DNA from: Frondihabitans australicus
Lineage (GTDB): Bacteria > Actinomycetota > Actinomycetes > Actinomycetales > Microbacteriaceae
Length of the DNA stretch: 64,000 bases
Direction: 5' to 3'
NCBI RefSeq assembly: GCF_003634555.1
Contig: NZ_RBKS01000001.1
Span: forward strand, 2,976,001-3,040,000
In this document: positions 42,956-50,490 of the stretch, one piece after another
Layout of the letters: each line of letters begins with the position of its first letter
Numbering within the stretch: position 1 is the first letter of the stretch
Made by a program: the position numbers and the translations under genes
The notes under the pieces: model-generated
Databases searched by the model: none
Told to the model about the DNA's origin: nothing
What the model saw: the letters and a program-made list of their open reading frames with translations, nothing else

Positions 42956-44226
42956 GCGGGGCCGCGGCCCGGGCCGCCCGATCGCCGATCGCCTGGCTGC
43001 TCACGCTGGCGATCGTTCTCATCGCGCTGAACCTCCGCGGCACGATCGTCGCGGTCGCGCCGGTCATCGGCCCGATCACCTCCGATCTCGGCCTCTCGAC
43101 CGTCGTCGCGGGTCTGCTCACGTCGATCCCCGTCCTCTGCTTCGCCGTCGCGAGCCCGCTCGCCTCGGCGGTGATCGCGCGCCTCGGCGCCGAGCGCGCG
43201 GTGACCATCAGCCTCCTCGGCATCGTCGCCGGCACCCTCCTGCGCTCGGCGGGCTCGTCGGCCGCGCTGATCGCCGGCACGGTGCTGATCGGCGTCTCGA
43301 TCACGGTCGGCAACGTGGTGGTGCCGGTCGTCATCCGCCGCGACTTCGCCCCCGAGCGGGTCGGCATCGTCACCGGCATCTACACGTCGGCCCTCAACGT
43401 CGGGTCGATGATCACCTCGCTCGGCACGGCCCCGATCGCCGAGGCCACCGGCTGGCCGATCGCGCTGGTGGTCTGGGGCGCGTTCGCGGTGATCGCGGGC
43501 GTCGTCTGGTGCGCCTCCGTCGGCGTCCGCTCGGCCCTCCTGGGCGCGCCTACGCTGGGCGAGGGGCCGCAGGATCTCGTCACCGGCCCGATCGAGGTCA
43601 TCACGGCCAGCATCCCCGTCGTCCGGGCGGCGGCCACCGACGCCACGGAGACGCCCGAGCGCCGGTCGCTGTTCCGCCGCTGGTCGACATGGGGCCTCAC
43701 CCTCGCCTTCGCCGGGCAGGCATTCGGCTACTACGGCCTGACCGCGTGGATCCCGACGCTCCTGCACTCGGAGGTCGGGCTGTCGGCGGCCGGGGCGGGT
43801 GCCAGCTCGTCGGTCTTCCAGATCCTGGCGGTCGTCGGCGCCCTCGGCGTCCCCGTGCTGGCGCTCCGCTGGCATCCGGTGTGGATCATCGGGCTCGTCG
43901 GCCTGCTCTGGCTGGTCATGCCCCTCGGGCTCCTCTTCGCGCCGCACCTCTGGCTCGTGTGGTCGCTCTTCGGCGGTGTCGCCCAGGGCGGGGGCATCAC
44001 GATCGTGTTCATCATCATCGTGAGGATGGCGACGACCGACGTCGAGGCTCGGCGCCTGTCGGCGCTGGTGCAAGGGTGCGGCTACGCGCTCGCGTCGCTC
44101 GGGCCGCTCGTGGTCGGCGGAGTCCACGGGGCGACCGGCGGCTGGACGGCCCCGATGCTCGTCGTGTTCGTCTCGGTGCTGACGCTGGGTGTGAGCGGCG
44201 TGCTGTCCGCTCGCCGCCTGCGCTAG
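42952..44226 (+). CDS. MFS transporter, CynX/NimT-like
   Basis: 424 aa, 12 hydrophobic helices. LIALNLRGTIVAVAPVIGPI at helix 1 and VIARLGAERAVTISLLGI in the loop are typical of the CynX/NimT (cyanate/nitroimidazole) group. GTG 42952 overlaps the HAD stop, so the two are coupled. Substrate is not predictable. It ends 4 bp from a convergent gene. Confidence 0.9.
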   Translation: MSGAAARAARSPIAWLLTLAIVLIALNLRGTIVAVAPVIGPITSDLGLSTVVAGLLTSIPVLCFAVASPLASAVIARLGAERAVTISLLGIVAGTLLRSAGSSAALIAGTVLIGVSITVGNVVVPVVIRRDFAPERVGIVTGIYTSALNVGSMITSLGTAPIAEATGWPIALVVWGAFAVIAGVVWCASVGVRSALLGAPTLGEGPQDLVTGPIEVITASIPVVRAAATDATETPERRSLFRRWSTWGLTLAFAGQAFGYYGLTAWIPTLLHSEVGLSAAGAGASSSVFQILAVVGALGVPVLALRWHPVWIIGLVGLLWLVMPLGLLFAPHLWLVWSLFGGVAQGGGITIVFIIIVRMATTDVEARRLSALVQGCGYALASLGPLVVGGVHGATGGWTAPMLVVFVSVLTLGVSGVLSARRLR

Positions 44227-44230
44227 CCGG

Positions 44231-45067
44231 TCAGCCGAGCAGCTGCTCCAGCGACAGCGGCGGCCGCCCCGTGATGCGCTCGACGTCGGGCGACACCCGC
44301 TCGAGCTCGCCCGACGCGATCGACGTGTAGGTCGAGACCCAGGCGTCGGCCTGCCACGGCTCCGGGTTCCACCGCTGCCGCGACTCGTAGGCCTCGTCGA
44401 GGGTCTCGTCGTGGAACGTCACCGTGCGGCCGGTCAGACGCGTGATCGTGTCGGCCGCCTCGGCGAGGGAGAAGGCGGCGGGGCCGGTCAGGTCGTAGGT
44501 CTGCCCCGCGGAGGCTTTCGGATCCTGCAGCACCGCCGTAGCCACCGCGGCGACATCGGCGCGCGCGACCGCCGCCATGCGACCGTCGCCCGCCGGGCCG
44601 CGGATCACACCGTCGTCGCCCACGAGCTCGGGCACGAAGTCGAGGTAGAAGCTGTCGCGCAGGATCGTGAAGGCCATGCCGCTGTCGCGGATCCGCTGCT
44701 CTGTCGCCCAGTGGTCGCGGGCCAGCGTGAAGATCGCGTCGGGGGCGGCGCCGACGAACGAGGTGTAGACGATGTGCTCGACGCCCGCCTCGGCCGCGGC
44801 GTCGACGAACGCCTCGTGCTGGGCCAGACGATCGGGTGCCTCGGCGGCCGACACCATCAGCAGGAGCCGGCACCCGGCGAGAGCCCGCAGCGTCGCCTCG
44901 CGGTCGCCGTACACGGCCTCGGCCACCCTCGCCTGCTCGAGCCGGGGTGCCCGCCCGGCGTCGCGCACGACCAGTGTCTGCGCGATGCCGGCGCCTGCCA
45001 GCCCCCGCGCCACTGCGCCGCCGATGTTGCCCGTCGCACCCGTCACCGCGATCGTCGGAGTCGTCAT
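44231..45067 (-). CDS. NmrA-like NAD(P)-binding protein (SDR a5 type)
   Basis: 278 aa. Rossmann motif IAVTGATGNIGGAVARGLAG, then LVVRDAGRAPRLEQARV, IVYTSFVGAAPDAIFTLARD and MAFTILRDSFYLDFV. This is the atypical SDR family that includes NmrA and QOR2-type NAD(P)H:quinone reductases; the active Tyr-xxx-Lys is not expected. Role (redox sensing or quinone reduction) uncertain. Divergent from the SRAP gene, starts 57 bp apart. Confidence 0.85.
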   Translation of the reverse strand: MTTPTIAVTGATGNIGGAVARGLAGAGIAQTLVVRDAGRAPRLEQARVAEAVYGDREATLRALAGCRLLLMVSAAEAPDRLAQHEAFVDAAAEAGVEHIVYTSFVGAAPDAIFTLARDHWATEQRIRDSGMAFTILRDSFYLDFVPELVGDDGVIRGPAGDGRMAAVARADVAAVATAVLQDPKASAGQTYDLTGPAAFSLAEAADTITRLTGRTVTFHDETLDEAYESRQRWNPEPWQADAWVSTYTSIASGELERVSPDVERITGRPPLSLEQLLG

Positions 45068-45124
45068 GCGCTCAGCCAACCATGCGCGGGCCGGCTTGTC
45101 GGTGGCGGAGAGCACAATGGCGGC

Positions 45125-45838
45125 ATGTGCGGTCGATTCGTCGTGGCCCGAGCCACCTCCGATCTCCTCCCCGAGCTGCTCGAGGCGGTGCCGTCGCTCG
45201 CCGACGCACCGTCGCTGGCGGCGAACTACAACGTCGCCCCGACCAACCCTGTGGCGGCCGTCCGCGAGCGCCACGGCGAGCGCGAACTGGCGCAGCCGCG
45301 GTGGGGCTTCGTGCCGGGCTGGTATCCCGACCTCAAGAAGCGCCCGCAGCCGATCAACGCGCGCATCGAGACGGTGTCGACGAGCGGCATGTTCCGCAAG
45401 GCTTTCGCCACGGGGCGGTGCGTCATCCCGGCCGACGGCTACTACGAGTGGGTCATCACCGAGCAGGGGAAGCAGCCGCACTACATCTTCGATCCCGACC
45501 GCGGCATCGCGATGGCCGGCATCGTCACCGCGTGGCGCGACAGGTCGAAGTCCGACGACGACCCCGACCGCTGGGTGCTCTCGACCGCGATCATCACGCG
45601 CGACTCGCATGTGGCGCCGGGCGAGGTGCACGACCGCATGCCGGCCTGTCTCTCGACCGATGCAATCGACGCGTGGCTCGACCCGGAGCTCGTGGCCGAC
45701 GACGCCCTGGCCCTTCTCGACTCCGCGAGCGAAGCCATCGCGCACGATCTCACGCACTACGAGGTGTCGAAAGACGCGAACAGCGTCCGCAACAACGGCC
45801 CGCAGCTCATCGAGCCGCTGCCGACCCCTCGAGCCTGA
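45125..45838 (+). CDS. SRAP-domain protein (HMCES/YedK)
   Basis: 237 aa starting MCGRF, so Cys2 becomes the N-terminal residue that forms the DNA-protein crosslink at abasic sites. Also NYNVAPTNPV, PINARIET, CVIPADGYYEW with the catalytic Glu, and ITRDSHVAPGEVHDRMP with His. Cytosolic DNA-damage shield. CACAAT (45113-45118) lies 6 nt before the ATG, so the mRNA is probably leaderless, which also preserves the essential position of Cys2. Confidence 0.95.
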   Translation: MCGRFVVARATSDLLPELLEAVPSLADAPSLAANYNVAPTNPVAAVRERHGERELAQPRWGFVPGWYPDLKKRPQPINARIETVSTSGMFRKAFATGRCVIPADGYYEWVITEQGKQPHYIFDPDRGIAMAGIVTAWRDRSKSDDDPDRWVLSTAIITRDSHVAPGEVHDRMPACLSTDAIDAWLDPELVADDALALLDSASEAIAHDLTHYEVSKDANSVRNNGPQLIEPLPTPRA

Positions 45839-45874
45839 GCCCGGCGTTGTCAGCCGACGGGGAATGTTGCAGGA

Positions 45875-45888
45875 CTGAACCGGTTCAG
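45875..45888. promoter_or_regulatory. 14-bp palindromic operator candidate
   Basis: Perfect palindrome CTGAACCGGTTCAG in the 138-bp gap before the DUF3892 gene. No repressor gene is adjacent, so the regulator is unknown; size and CG centre suit LacI- or TetR-type proteins. Confidence 0.6.
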
Positions 45889-45976
45889 CCCACGCATAGG
45901 CAACCGTGACCTGCCACTCACACAGGGAGCCCGAGACAGGTCCACACTGGTTCTCTTGTGGCAAAGGAGGACTGTC

Positions 45977-46294
45977 ATGGAATCCCGAAGAGTGACCTCT
46001 GTCGAGGTCGACGAACACGGACACGTCAAGCGTCTGCTGAACGACCACGGCGACTGGTCGCCCCAGACCTGCGCTGACGTCGTCGCCGACATGGAGAACG
46101 GCGTGTGCTCGTACTTCGTCTCGTGGGCCGGCGACGACCTGCCCGTGCAAACCGCCCATGAGGGCAGTCACGTGCGGCTGGTGGCGCGCAGGAGCCCGGG
46201 TGCGATCGACCAGCTGCTGCTCCTGCCCCGGGCCGAGTCGCCCGTGGTCGAGCACGGTTCGCCGACGCACCAGTACGCGCACCTGGGCGACTGA
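45977..46294 (+). CDS. DUF3892-like small protein
   Basis: 105 aa, beginning MESRRVTSVEVDEHGHVKRL and continuing with WSPQTCADVVADMENGVCSY and LPVQTAHEGSHVRL, the arrangement of DUF3892 proteins (short beta-rich, function unknown). A perfect AAAGGAGG ribosome site precedes ATG 45977. The palindrome 88 bp upstream suggests regulated expression. Faces msrA across a strong hairpin. Confidence 0.78.
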   Translation: MESRRVTSVEVDEHGHVKRLLNDHGDWSPQTCADVVADMENGVCSYFVSWAGDDLPVQTAHEGSHVRLVARRSPGAIDQLLLLPRAESPVVEHGSPTHQYAHLGD

Positions 46295-46328
46295 CGCCTG
46301 CCAAGAGTCGACGCCGGAGGAGACACGA

Positions 46329-46363
46329 CGAGGGCGCAGGATCCGCTGGATCCTGCGCCCTCG
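46329..46363. terminator. 16-bp-stem bidirectional terminator
   Basis: CGAGGGCGCAGGATCC (46329-46344), loop GCT, GGATCCTGCGCCCTCG (46348-46363), perfect pairing. Lies between the convergent DUF3892 and msrA genes. Both arms carry the 10-mer GCGCAGGATC. No U-tract. Confidence 0.85.
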
Positions 46364-46378
46364 CTCTGCTGCCGGTGA

Positions 46379-46900
46379 CTAGGCGACCGGCGCCGCGTCG
46401 CGCTTCGGGAGCTTCCAGCCGGGCCGCACGTAGTGGCAGGTGTAGCCGGCGGGGTACTTCTCGAGGTAGTCCTGGTGCTCCTCCTCGGCCTCCCAGAACG
46501 GGCCGGCCGCGGTGACCTCGGTGACGACCTTTCCGGGCCAGAGGCCGGAGGCGTCGACGTCGGCGATCGTGTCGAGGGCCGTCTCGCGCTGCGACTCGGA
46601 GGTGTAGAAGATCGCCGAGCGGTACGACGTGCCGACGTCGTTGCCCTGGCGGTTCTTCGTCGACGGGTCGTGGATCTGGAAGAAGAACTCCAGCAGGTCG
46701 CGGTACGTGATGACGGAGGGGTCGAAGACGATCTCGACGCTCTCGGCGTGGGTGCCGTGGTGACGGTACGTCGCGTTCGCGACGTCGCCGCCGGAGTAGC
46801 CGACGCGCGTCGAGAGGACGCCGGGCTGGCGACGGAGCAGCTGCTGGGCTCCCCAGAAGCATCCGCCGGCGAGGATCGCGGTCTCGGTCTGTGCGCTCAT
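46379..46900 (-). CDS. msrA: Peptide methionine (S)-S-oxide reductase
   Basis: 173 aa. The catalytic Cys lies in [14 protein letters not shown], followed by [12 protein letters not shown], and [21 protein letters not shown] with the conserved acidic/Tyr residues. Repairs oxidised Met in proteins. Only one clear catalytic Cys; a resolving Cys may be the one in GYTCHY. ATG 46900 was preferred. Confidence 0.95.
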   Translation of the reverse strand: MSAQTETAILAGGCFWGAQQLLRRQPGVLSTRVGYSGGDVANATYRHHGTHAESVEIVFDPSVITYRDLLEFFFQIHDPSTKNRQGNDVGTSYRSAIFYTSESQRETALDTIADVDASGLWPGKVVTEVTAAGPFWEAEEEHQDYLEKYPAGYTCHYVRPGWKLPKRDAAPVA

Positions 46901-47088
46901 GTGTGGCTCCTTCGATCGTCGGGACCGCTGGCTGCGGCTCCTGCGGTGCCGCGCTGTTCGTCCCGACGGGACACCGCGCGGCTCCACTCGACTCAACACG
47001 TTTCTCGGCATGAAAGTTCCCGCGTCACGCACGATGCCCGGCCTTTTGTAAGATTCGTAGTGCACACCTACGAAGAGAGCGCCTTTCC

Positions 47089-47565
47089 ATGACTTCAGCC
47101 ACCGCCACGCGCGTTCGCCCCACCGCCAAGGGCCCGGCTCAGATCGCAGCGATCGTCGTCTCCGTCTTCCTGATCGTCATCGGCATCATCGGGTTCATCC
47201 CCGGCATCGTGCCGCACCTCGACCAGATCACGTTCGCCGGCCCGTACTCGGGCGCGTTCGTCTTCAACGTGTTCCAGACCTCGGTGCTGCAGAACATCGT
47301 GCACATCGTCTTCGGTCTCGCCGGCTTCGGCGCCGTCGGCAAGCGCGCCAACGCGACGAAGTACATCGCCGGCATGAGCTTCCTGTTCGGCTGCCTCTGG
47401 ATGTACGGCCTCCTCTTCGGCAACAGCACCTTCGGCGGCAACATCTTCCCGTTCAACCCGGCCGACTTCTCGTTCAACATCGGCCTCAGCATCGCCCTCG
47501 GCATCACGGCTCTCGCGACCAGCCAGCTCGCCCTCTTCGGCAGCGACTGGGAGTCCGACGACTAG
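47089..47565 (+). CDS. DUF4383 membrane protein
   Basis: 158 aa, four hydrophobic helices: [20 protein letters not shown], the helix at [37 protein letters not shown] and [20 protein letters not shown]. The pattern including HIVFGLAG is typical of DUF4383, common in actinobacteria; function unknown. AT-rich TTTTGTAAGATTCGTAG upstream may contain the promoter. Confidence 0.88.
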   Translation: MTSATATRVRPTAKGPAQIAAIVVSVFLIVIGIIGFIPGIVPHLDQITFAGPYSGAFVFNVFQTSVLQNIVHIVFGLAGFGAVGKRANATKYIAGMSFLFGCLWMYGLLFGNSTFGGNIFPFNPADFSFNIGLSIALGITALATSQLALFGSDWESDD

Positions 47566-47635
47566 CCACGCAGGCCGTCCACTTCCTCCGAGGTGGACCG
47601 CGACCCCAGGCCCGGCCCTCTGAGACGATCGACGC

Positions 47636-48319
47636 ATGAGCGTGAACGTCGAGGTGGTCCGGGTCTTCTGCGATGACGAGGGCGGGTTCGGCAACGAGCT
47701 CGGCATCGTCGAGTCGAGCGCCGACACCGAAGGGCGCGAGCAGGCCATCGCCCGCGAGCTGGGGTTCAGCGAGACGGTCTTCGTCGATGAGGTGTCGGAC
47801 GGCGTCGCCACGGTGCGCATCTTCACGCCGGCCATGGAGCTGCCCTTCGCCGGGCACCCGAGCGTGGGCACGGCGTGGTGGCTCGGGAGCACGGGGCGAC
47901 CGGTGCGGATCCTGCGCGAGAAAGCGGGCGAGGTGACCGTGCGGGCCGATGCTGCGGACCCCGCGATGGTCTCGATCGGCGCGCACGCGTCGTGGGCGCC
48001 GTCGTTCGACTGGGCCGAGCTCGCGTCGGAGGCCGAGGTCGACGCCCTCGATCCGGCCGACTACTCGGGCGATCACGGCTACTTCTACGCCTGGCTGGAC
48101 GAGTCGACGGGCTCCCTGCGCTCGCGCATGTTCGCCCCGGTCATGGGCATCGTCGAGGACGAAGCGACCGGGGCAGCCGCCGTGGCGCTCACCGGCCGCC
48201 TCGAGCGCGACCTCACCATCAGGCAGGGGCGCGGCTCGAGGATCGCCACGACCTACCTCGGCGAGGGCCGGGTCGAGGTCGGCGGCCGCACGGTCTTCGA
48301 CCGCACGATCGCGGTCTGA
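47636..48319 (+). CDS. PhzF-family protein (isomerase-like)
   Basis: 227 aa. VRVFCDDEGGFGNELGIVES replaces the usual GNPxAV start, FSETVFVDE and LPFAGHPSVGTAWWLG are conserved, and MGIVEDEATGAAAVALTG closes the second half. The family includes isomerases of phenazine synthesis and related hydrolases, and no phenazine genes are near. The conserved catalytic Glu of PhzF sits in the SETVF region. Activity unknown. Confidence 0.82.
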   Translation: MSVNVEVVRVFCDDEGGFGNELGIVESSADTEGREQAIARELGFSETVFVDEVSDGVATVRIFTPAMELPFAGHPSVGTAWWLGSTGRPVRILREKAGEVTVRADAADPAMVSIGAHASWAPSFDWAELASEAEVDALDPADYSGDHGYFYAWLDESTGSLRSRMFAPVMGIVEDEATGAAAVALTGRLERDLTIRQGRGSRIATTYLGEGRVEVGGRTVFDRTIAV

Positions 48320-48333
48320 CGCGTACCCGGCCT

Positions 48334-48360
48334 GCCCGGCTGTCTGCCTGCGCGCCGGGC
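48334..48360. terminator. Hairpin between convergent genes
   Basis: Inverted repeat GCCCGGC (48334-48340) / GCCGGGC (48354-48360), 13-nt loop, in the 52-bp gap between the PhzF-like and SRPBCC genes. Weaker than the other terminators. Confidence 0.5.
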
Positions 48361-48371
48361 TGCGCGAGCGG

Positions 48372-48857
48372 TCAGGCCGCGAGCAGGGCAGGCACCTGCG
48401 AGAGCGCGCCCGTCATGCCCTCGCGCATGCCCATTCCGAGCACCTTGTCGAGGTCGTCGACGCTGGCGTACGAGGCGACGACCGTCATGCGCGTCGTCGG
48501 CCCGTCGGCCTCGAGCGTGATGACCATGTGCATCGACGGCATCGAGGTGTCGGGTTCGCCGTCGTCGGTCGAGAAGCCGTCCTCGAACTCGTAGCGGTGA
48601 GGCGCGTCGACCGCGATGGTCCGCCACCAGCCGGGCGCCTTCTCGCCGTCCGGCCCGGTCATGTGGTAGCGCGACTCGCCTCCGGGCTCGACCTCGTGGC
48701 GGGTGAACGTCGCCGGCCAGGTCGGCGGACCCCACCAGCGCTCCAGCTGCCGTGGGTCCTCCCACACCTGCCAGACGCGCTCGGGCGGCGCCTCGAAGAC
48801 GGTGACGAAGGTGAGGGTGCGGTCGTCGCGATCGACGGTCGATTCGATGGTGTCCAC
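48372..48857 (-). CDS. SRPBCC/AHSA1-family protein
   Basis: 161 aa. FVTVFEAPPERVWQVWEDPR and LERWWGPPTW are typical of AHSA1/SRPBCC small-molecule-binding proteins; GMREGMTGALSQVPAL forms the C-terminal helix. Located 12 bp after an ArsR regulator in the same direction, a widespread pair in which the ArsR protein controls the SRPBCC protein. Ligand unknown. Confidence 0.92.
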   Translation of the reverse strand: MDTIESTVDRDDRTLTFVTVFEAPPERVWQVWEDPRQLERWWGPPTWPATFTRHEVEPGGESRYHMTGPDGEKAPGWWRTIAVDAPHRYEFEDGFSTDDGEPDTSMPSMHMVITLEADGPTTRMTVVASYASVDDLDKVLGMGMREGMTGALSQVPALLAA

Positions 48858-48869
48858 GGTGATACCCCT

Positions 48870-49214
48870 TCAGTCGGCGACTCGGCTGTCGCGGAGGAGG
48901 TCGGAGATGCGGTCCGCCCGGTCGACCCAGAGCTGCCGGTAGCGCTCGAGCACGCTCTCGGCCTCGCGGATCGTGTCGACGTCGCCGCGCACGATCTGCT
49001 CTCGCCCGCGGCGCTGCTTCCGCACGAGCGCCGCTCTCTCGAGCACCGCGACGTGCTTCTGGATCGCCGCGAAGCTCATGTCGTACCGCCGCGCGAGCGA
49101 CGACACCGACTGCTCGGTCACCAGCACCCGCTCGACGATGTCACGTCGTGTGGCATCGGAGAGCGCTGCGAAGAGGCGATCGAGCCCATCGGAGTCGAAC
49201 CTATCTACAACCAT
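48870..49214 (-). CDS. ArsR-family regulator
   Basis: 114 aa. Winged helix: FAALSDATRRDIVERVL, then SVSSLARRYDMSFAAIQKHV and LVRKQRRGREQ. No metal-ligand Cys, so it is not a metal sensor of the CxC type. The start codon lies inside a 24-bp operator, so autorepression is direct. A minus-strand TAATCT (49223-49228) 8 nt before the ATG gives a leaderless mRNA. Confidence 0.93.
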   Translation of the reverse strand: MVVDRFDSDGLDRLFAALSDATRRDIVERVLVTEQSVSSLARRYDMSFAAIQKHVAVLERAALVRKQRRGREQIVRGDVDTIREAESVLERYRQLWVDRADRISDLLRDSRVAD

Positions 49215-49226
49215 TTGGTTGTAGAT
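49203..49226. promoter_or_regulatory. ArsR operator over the start codon
   Basis: Arms ATCTACAACC (49203-49212) and GGTTGTAGAT (49217-49226), exact complements separated by 4 bp. The site covers the ATG at 49214 and most of the -10 element, so binding would block both RNA polymerase and the 5' end. Confidence 0.88.
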
Positions 49227-49270
49227 TAGGGCGCAGGATCCGAGAGCGCAACCCCCTCATGCACCCCGCC

Positions 49271-50434
49271 TCAGCCCCGCACCGGCGGCGGCCCCACGTA
49301 CCGCGCTGAGGGCCGGATGATCTTGGGGTCGCGCGCCTGCTCGAGCACGTTCGCGGTCCAGCCGAGCACTCTTGCCGCCGCGAACGTCGAGGTGAAGAGC
49401 TCGCGGTCGAGCCCGGCGATCTCCATGACGACGCCGGCGTACCACTCGAGGTTCGTGTGCAGGGCCCTCCCGTGCTTGAGCTGCTCCAGCAGCACCGGGA
49501 TCCTCTCCTCGACCTGGACCGCCAGCTCGACGCGCGGGCCGCCGAAGCGCTGGGCCACGCGCTTGAGCAGGGCCGAACGAGGGTCTTCGGTGCGGTAGAC
49601 CGGGTGACCGAACCCCATGATCCTGCGCCCCGCTTCGAGCTCGCCCGCGATCCACTCGTCGGTCCGCGACGGGTCGCCGATGGCGTCGAGGGTGTCGAGC
49701 GCGCGCGAAGGCGCGCCTCCGTGAAGCGGACCCGAGAGAGCACCCAGGCCGCCGACCAGGCACGCGGCCGCATCGGCCCCCGTCGACGCGATCACGCGCG
49801 ACGTGAAGGTCGACGCGTTGAAGCCGTGGTCGATGGCGGCCACGAGGTAGACCGAGAGTGCATCCACGAACTCCGCTGGCGCCTCGTCGCCGCGGATCAT
49901 CCGCAGATAGTCGGCGACGTAGCCGAGCGCAGGATCCGGCGCCACCGGCTCGAGCCCCGCCGCCAGCCGCGCGAGCGCCGCGATGATCGTCGGCACCACC
50001 GCCGCCAGCCCCACCAGGTCGTCGCGCCGCTCGGCCTCGCTCAGGTCGTAGATGGGCCGGAGCCCCCGCTGGGCCCCCTCGATCGCGAGGGCCGCGCGCA
50101 AGGCCGACAGTGGTGCAGGCCGCGTTCCGTCGGGCGTGGGCTCGACCAGCGACGGCAGGATCCGAGACAGCGCCGCCGACATGCCCCTCCGCGCCGCGAC
50201 CTCCGCCCGGAACGACGCGGACTCGCCCGGCGTCGGGAGCTCGCCGTCGAGCAGGAGCCTCCACACGTCCTCAACCGATCGCGTCTCAGCGAGCGAAGTC
50301 GCCGGGTACTGCCGGTAGTGGTAGAAGCCCTCGTGGCCCCGGACGTCGCTGAGCTCGGTCTCGGTGACGACGACGTTCGCGAGCCCGCGCGGCACGTCGA
50401 TGAGGCGGTCGTCCATCCGCGTCGATGTGGTCAT
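49271..50434 (-). CDS. Citrate synthase (citrate/methylcitrate type)
   Basis: 387 aa. AAIDHGFNASTFTSRVIAST with the catalytic His, LGALSGPLHGGAPSRAL with the second His, and MGFGHPVYRTEDPRSALLK with the CoA region. Condenses oxaloacetate with acetyl- or propionyl-CoA. Divergent from a second citrate synthase-like gene fused to a helix-turn-helix; the promoters share 56 bp. Which acyl-CoA it uses cannot be read from the motifs. Confidence 0.92.
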   Translation of the reverse strand: MTTSTRMDDRLIDVPRGLANVVVTETELSDVRGHEGFYHYRQYPATSLAETRSVEDVWRLLLDGELPTPGESASFRAEVAARRGMSAALSRILPSLVEPTPDGTRPAPLSALRAALAIEGAQRGLRPIYDLSEAERRDDLVGLAAVVPTIIAALARLAAGLEPVAPDPALGYVADYLRMIRGDEAPAEFVDALSVYLVAAIDHGFNASTFTSRVIASTGADAAACLVGGLGALSGPLHGGAPSRALDTLDAIGDPSRTDEWIAGELEAGRRIMGFGHPVYRTEDPRSALLKRVAQRFGGPRVELAVQVEERIPVLLEQLKHGRALHTNLEWYAGVVMEIAGLDRELFTSTFAAARVLGWTANVLEQARDPKIIRPSARYVGPPPVRG

Positions 50435-50470
50435 GGCGACAGCGAAACACCTAGATTGAGAAGAGACAAG

Positions 50471-50489
50471 TCAACGTTGATCGGATCAA
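50471..50489. promoter_or_regulatory. Overlapping palindromes in citrate synthase promoter
   Basis: TCAACGTTGA (50471-50480, perfect) and TTGATCGGATCAA (50477-50489, perfect odd palindrome) overlap by 4 bp and end 1 bp before the ATG of the HTH-citrate synthase. The minus-strand TTGACT inside may be the -35 of the other citrate synthase gene. Confidence 0.65.
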
Positions 50490-50490
50490 T

